This document shows positions 14,405 through 15,163 of a stretch of 15,163 nucleotides of DNA, in pieces (positions within the stretch are counted from its first letter, which is position 1; every line of letters begins with the position of its first letter). The notes beneath the pieces are model-generated. The model saw only the letters and a program-made list of their open reading frames with translations. It did no database searches and was not told the origin of the DNA. The position numbers were made by a program, and so were the translations under genes. Source of the stretch: Firmicutes bacterium CAG:124 (GTDB lineage Bacteria; Bacillota; Clostridia; Oscillospirales; Oscillospiraceae); the NCBI GenBank assembly GCA_000432135.1, contig HF990561.1, forward strand, positions 15,929-31,091. The letters are read 5' to 3'.

Positions 14405-14821
14405 ATGGACAGTGATCTGACAAGGCTGACGGTATTTTTTGAGGCGCCGTTCTGGGTCGGGGTGTTCGAGCGGTTCGAGGGCGGGACGCTCTCGGTCTGC
14501 AAGATCACCTTCGGCGCAGAACCGAAGGACTATGACGTGCTTTCGTATGTGCTGAAAAATTACGCGCGGCTCCGATTCAGTCCGGCTGTCGCAGCGGCTG
14601 TCAGGCAGGATGCGGCAAATCCGAAGCGTATGCAGCGGGAGATCCGAAGGGCTTCCTCCGGTTGCGGCGTGGGGACAAAGGCGCAGCAGGCATTGCAGCT
14701 GCAGCGGGAGGAGCAGAAGCTGGAACGGAAAACGCGCACCCGCGAACAGCGGGACGCGGAAAAGCAGCTGAAATTTGACCGCAGACAGCAGAAGCGAAAG
14801 GAAAAGCACCGGGGACGGTAA
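14405..14821 (+). CDS. yjdF: YjdF family protein (DUF2992)
   Basis: 138 aa. LTVFFEAPFWVGVFER (8-23) and FGAEPKDYDVLSYVL (36-50) are the family core, followed by NPKRMQREIRR and GVGTKAQQALQLQREE. The last 40 residues form a highly charged helix ending KKxEKHRGR-like (KRKEKHRGR), the typical YjdF tail. The function is not established; its riboswitch implies a role in coping with toxic azaaromatic compounds. It is cytosolic and possibly RNA-binding, judging by the basic tail (inference). The ATG 14405 lies 7 nt after GGAGGG; a GTG at 14402 in the same frame is only 4 nt away and less likely. It stands alone, followed by a hairpin. Confidence 0.92.
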   Translation: MDSDLTRLTVFFEAPFWVGVFERFEGGTLSVCKITFGAEPKDYDVLSYVLKNYARLRFSPAVAAAVRQDAANPKRMQREIRRASSGCGVGTKAQQALQLQREEQKLERKTRTREQRDAEKQLKFDRRQQKRKEKHRGR

Positions 14822-14824
14822 CGG

Positions 14825-14878
14825 TACGCCCCCTCTATGTCCGACGGCGATTGCGCCGCTGTTCATGGAGGGGGCGTA
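14825..14878 (+). terminator. Hairpin terminator after yjdF
   Basis: A 15-bp stem (14825-14839 with 14864-14878, one U-G pair) with an inner CGGCG/CGCCG hairpin (14845-14849, 14854-14858) begins 4 nt after the stop. Only TATT follows, so termination may rely mainly on stem strength. Confidence 0.65.
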
Positions 14879-14926
14879 TTGCGCGGCGGCAAGTTGTGAA
14901 GAAATCCTGAATTATTTACGAAAGTG

Positions 14927-14954
14927 TTGCAATTCCGAAAAGATACGGTAAACT
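14927..14954 (+). promoter_or_regulatory. Candidate promoter of the exported protein gene
   Basis: TTGCAA (14927-14932), 16 nt, then TAAACT (14949-14954), each 4 of 6, located 53 nt upstream of the ATG at 15008. Confidence 0.45.
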
Positions 14955-15007
14955 GGAAGCAGAAAACAAACACTGCGGCACTCGGCTGCGGAAAGAGGTG
15001 TCACGAT

Positions 15008-15163
15008 ATGAAACGGGTTTGGAAACGGATCTCCGCGCTGCTGGTGGTATGCGCGGTGCTGGCTGCGCTGGCTCCGGCTGCGCTGGCGGATGGCGGCGCG
15101 GATACATACAGGATCGCCGTCAGCGCTGTCCCCACCGTTGTAACGGCGGGCGGCTCCGCGACG
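15008..15163 (+). CDS. Exported protein, N-terminal part (runs off the window)
   Basis: The first 52 codons of a secreted protein. A classic Sec signal peptide is visible: positive start MKRVWKR, a hydrophobic core (8-22), and a signal peptidase I site after ALA at residue 27 (cleaving before DGG). The mature part begins with a strand-like YRIAVSAVPTVVTAGGSAT, reminiscent of Ig-like or cell-surface repeat domains, which would fit a surface or extracellular protein, but too little is present to name a family. The ATG follows AGGTG at 7 nt and has a candidate promoter. There is no stop within the window. Confidence 0.8.
   Translation, partial: MKRVWKRISALLVVCAVLAALAPAALADGGADTYRIAVSAVPTVVTAGGSAT

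Noticed and set aside
14058..14423. Minus-strand frame of 121 codons across the yjdF leader
   Set aside because: It runs through a structured riboswitch region and has no ribosome site. Conservation there is explained by the RNA.
14207..14866. Minus-strand frame of 219 codons opposite yjdF
   Set aside because: YjdF on the plus strand has clear family motifs, a ribosome site and a terminator; the mirror frame has none.

Overview
The window reads as about 15 kb of chromosome from a GC-rich (around 60% by eye) anaerobic Clostridia member, most like the gut Oscillospiraceae/Ruminococcaceae. The signs are strong AGGAGG ribosome binding sites, extended -10 promoters, an ECF transporter S component, a YwlG/TIGR01440 protein, a GlpP antiterminator, a yjdF riboswitch with its YjdF gene, and short GTAGGGGC-type hairpin repeats between genes. 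I see no phage, plasmid, CRISPR, rRNA or tRNA genes. The genus assignment is inference.

Layout. The left edge (1-208, +) holds the C-terminal end of an AraC-family regulator whose frame carries a TAG at 11-13. It converges on a Gfo/Idh/MocA sugar oxidoreductase (205-1257, -). A TIGR01440-family protein (1471-2016, -) overlaps an upstream ECF S component (2009-2557, -). A short metal-dependent amidohydrolase (2650-3501, -) sits 5 nt after a Cof-type HAD phosphatase (3507-4346, -). Divergent from these are an ABC-F ATPase (4478-6250, +) and a small membrane zinc-ribbon protein (6366-6617, +). The gap 6618-7016 has no gene; it holds a paired-hairpin repeat element and two terminators.

The core of the window is a glycerol / glycerol-3-phosphate system on the minus strand (13826 down to 7017). 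In transcription order it is glpP antiterminator, DhaS-like TetR regulator, glpK, glpF, a GlpA-like FAD dehydrogenase with a C-terminal [2Fe-2S] BFD domain, a second FAD/NAD oxidoreductase, and a DUF1667 protein. Glycerol enters through GlpF, GlpK phosphorylates it, and the three-protein oxidoreductase most likely oxidises glycerol-3-phosphate to DHAP. No glpC-like membrane anchor is present here. Sites built on ACTGTCA/TGACAGT lie on both the glpP and the glpK promoters, which suggests one regulator controls both units. A long hairpin with a T-rich tail separates glpF from the glpA-like gene and could be an attenuator.

Rightwards lies a roughly 575-bp region without a confident protein gene (13827-14404). 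It holds the glpP promoter and operators, a minus-strand terminator with no protein gene behind it (a possible small RNA), and a yjdF-type riboswitch whose downstream Shine-Dalgarno is complementary to the aptamer's 3' part. YjdF (14405-14821, +) follows. The window ends in the first 52 codons of an exported protein (15008 onwards, +).
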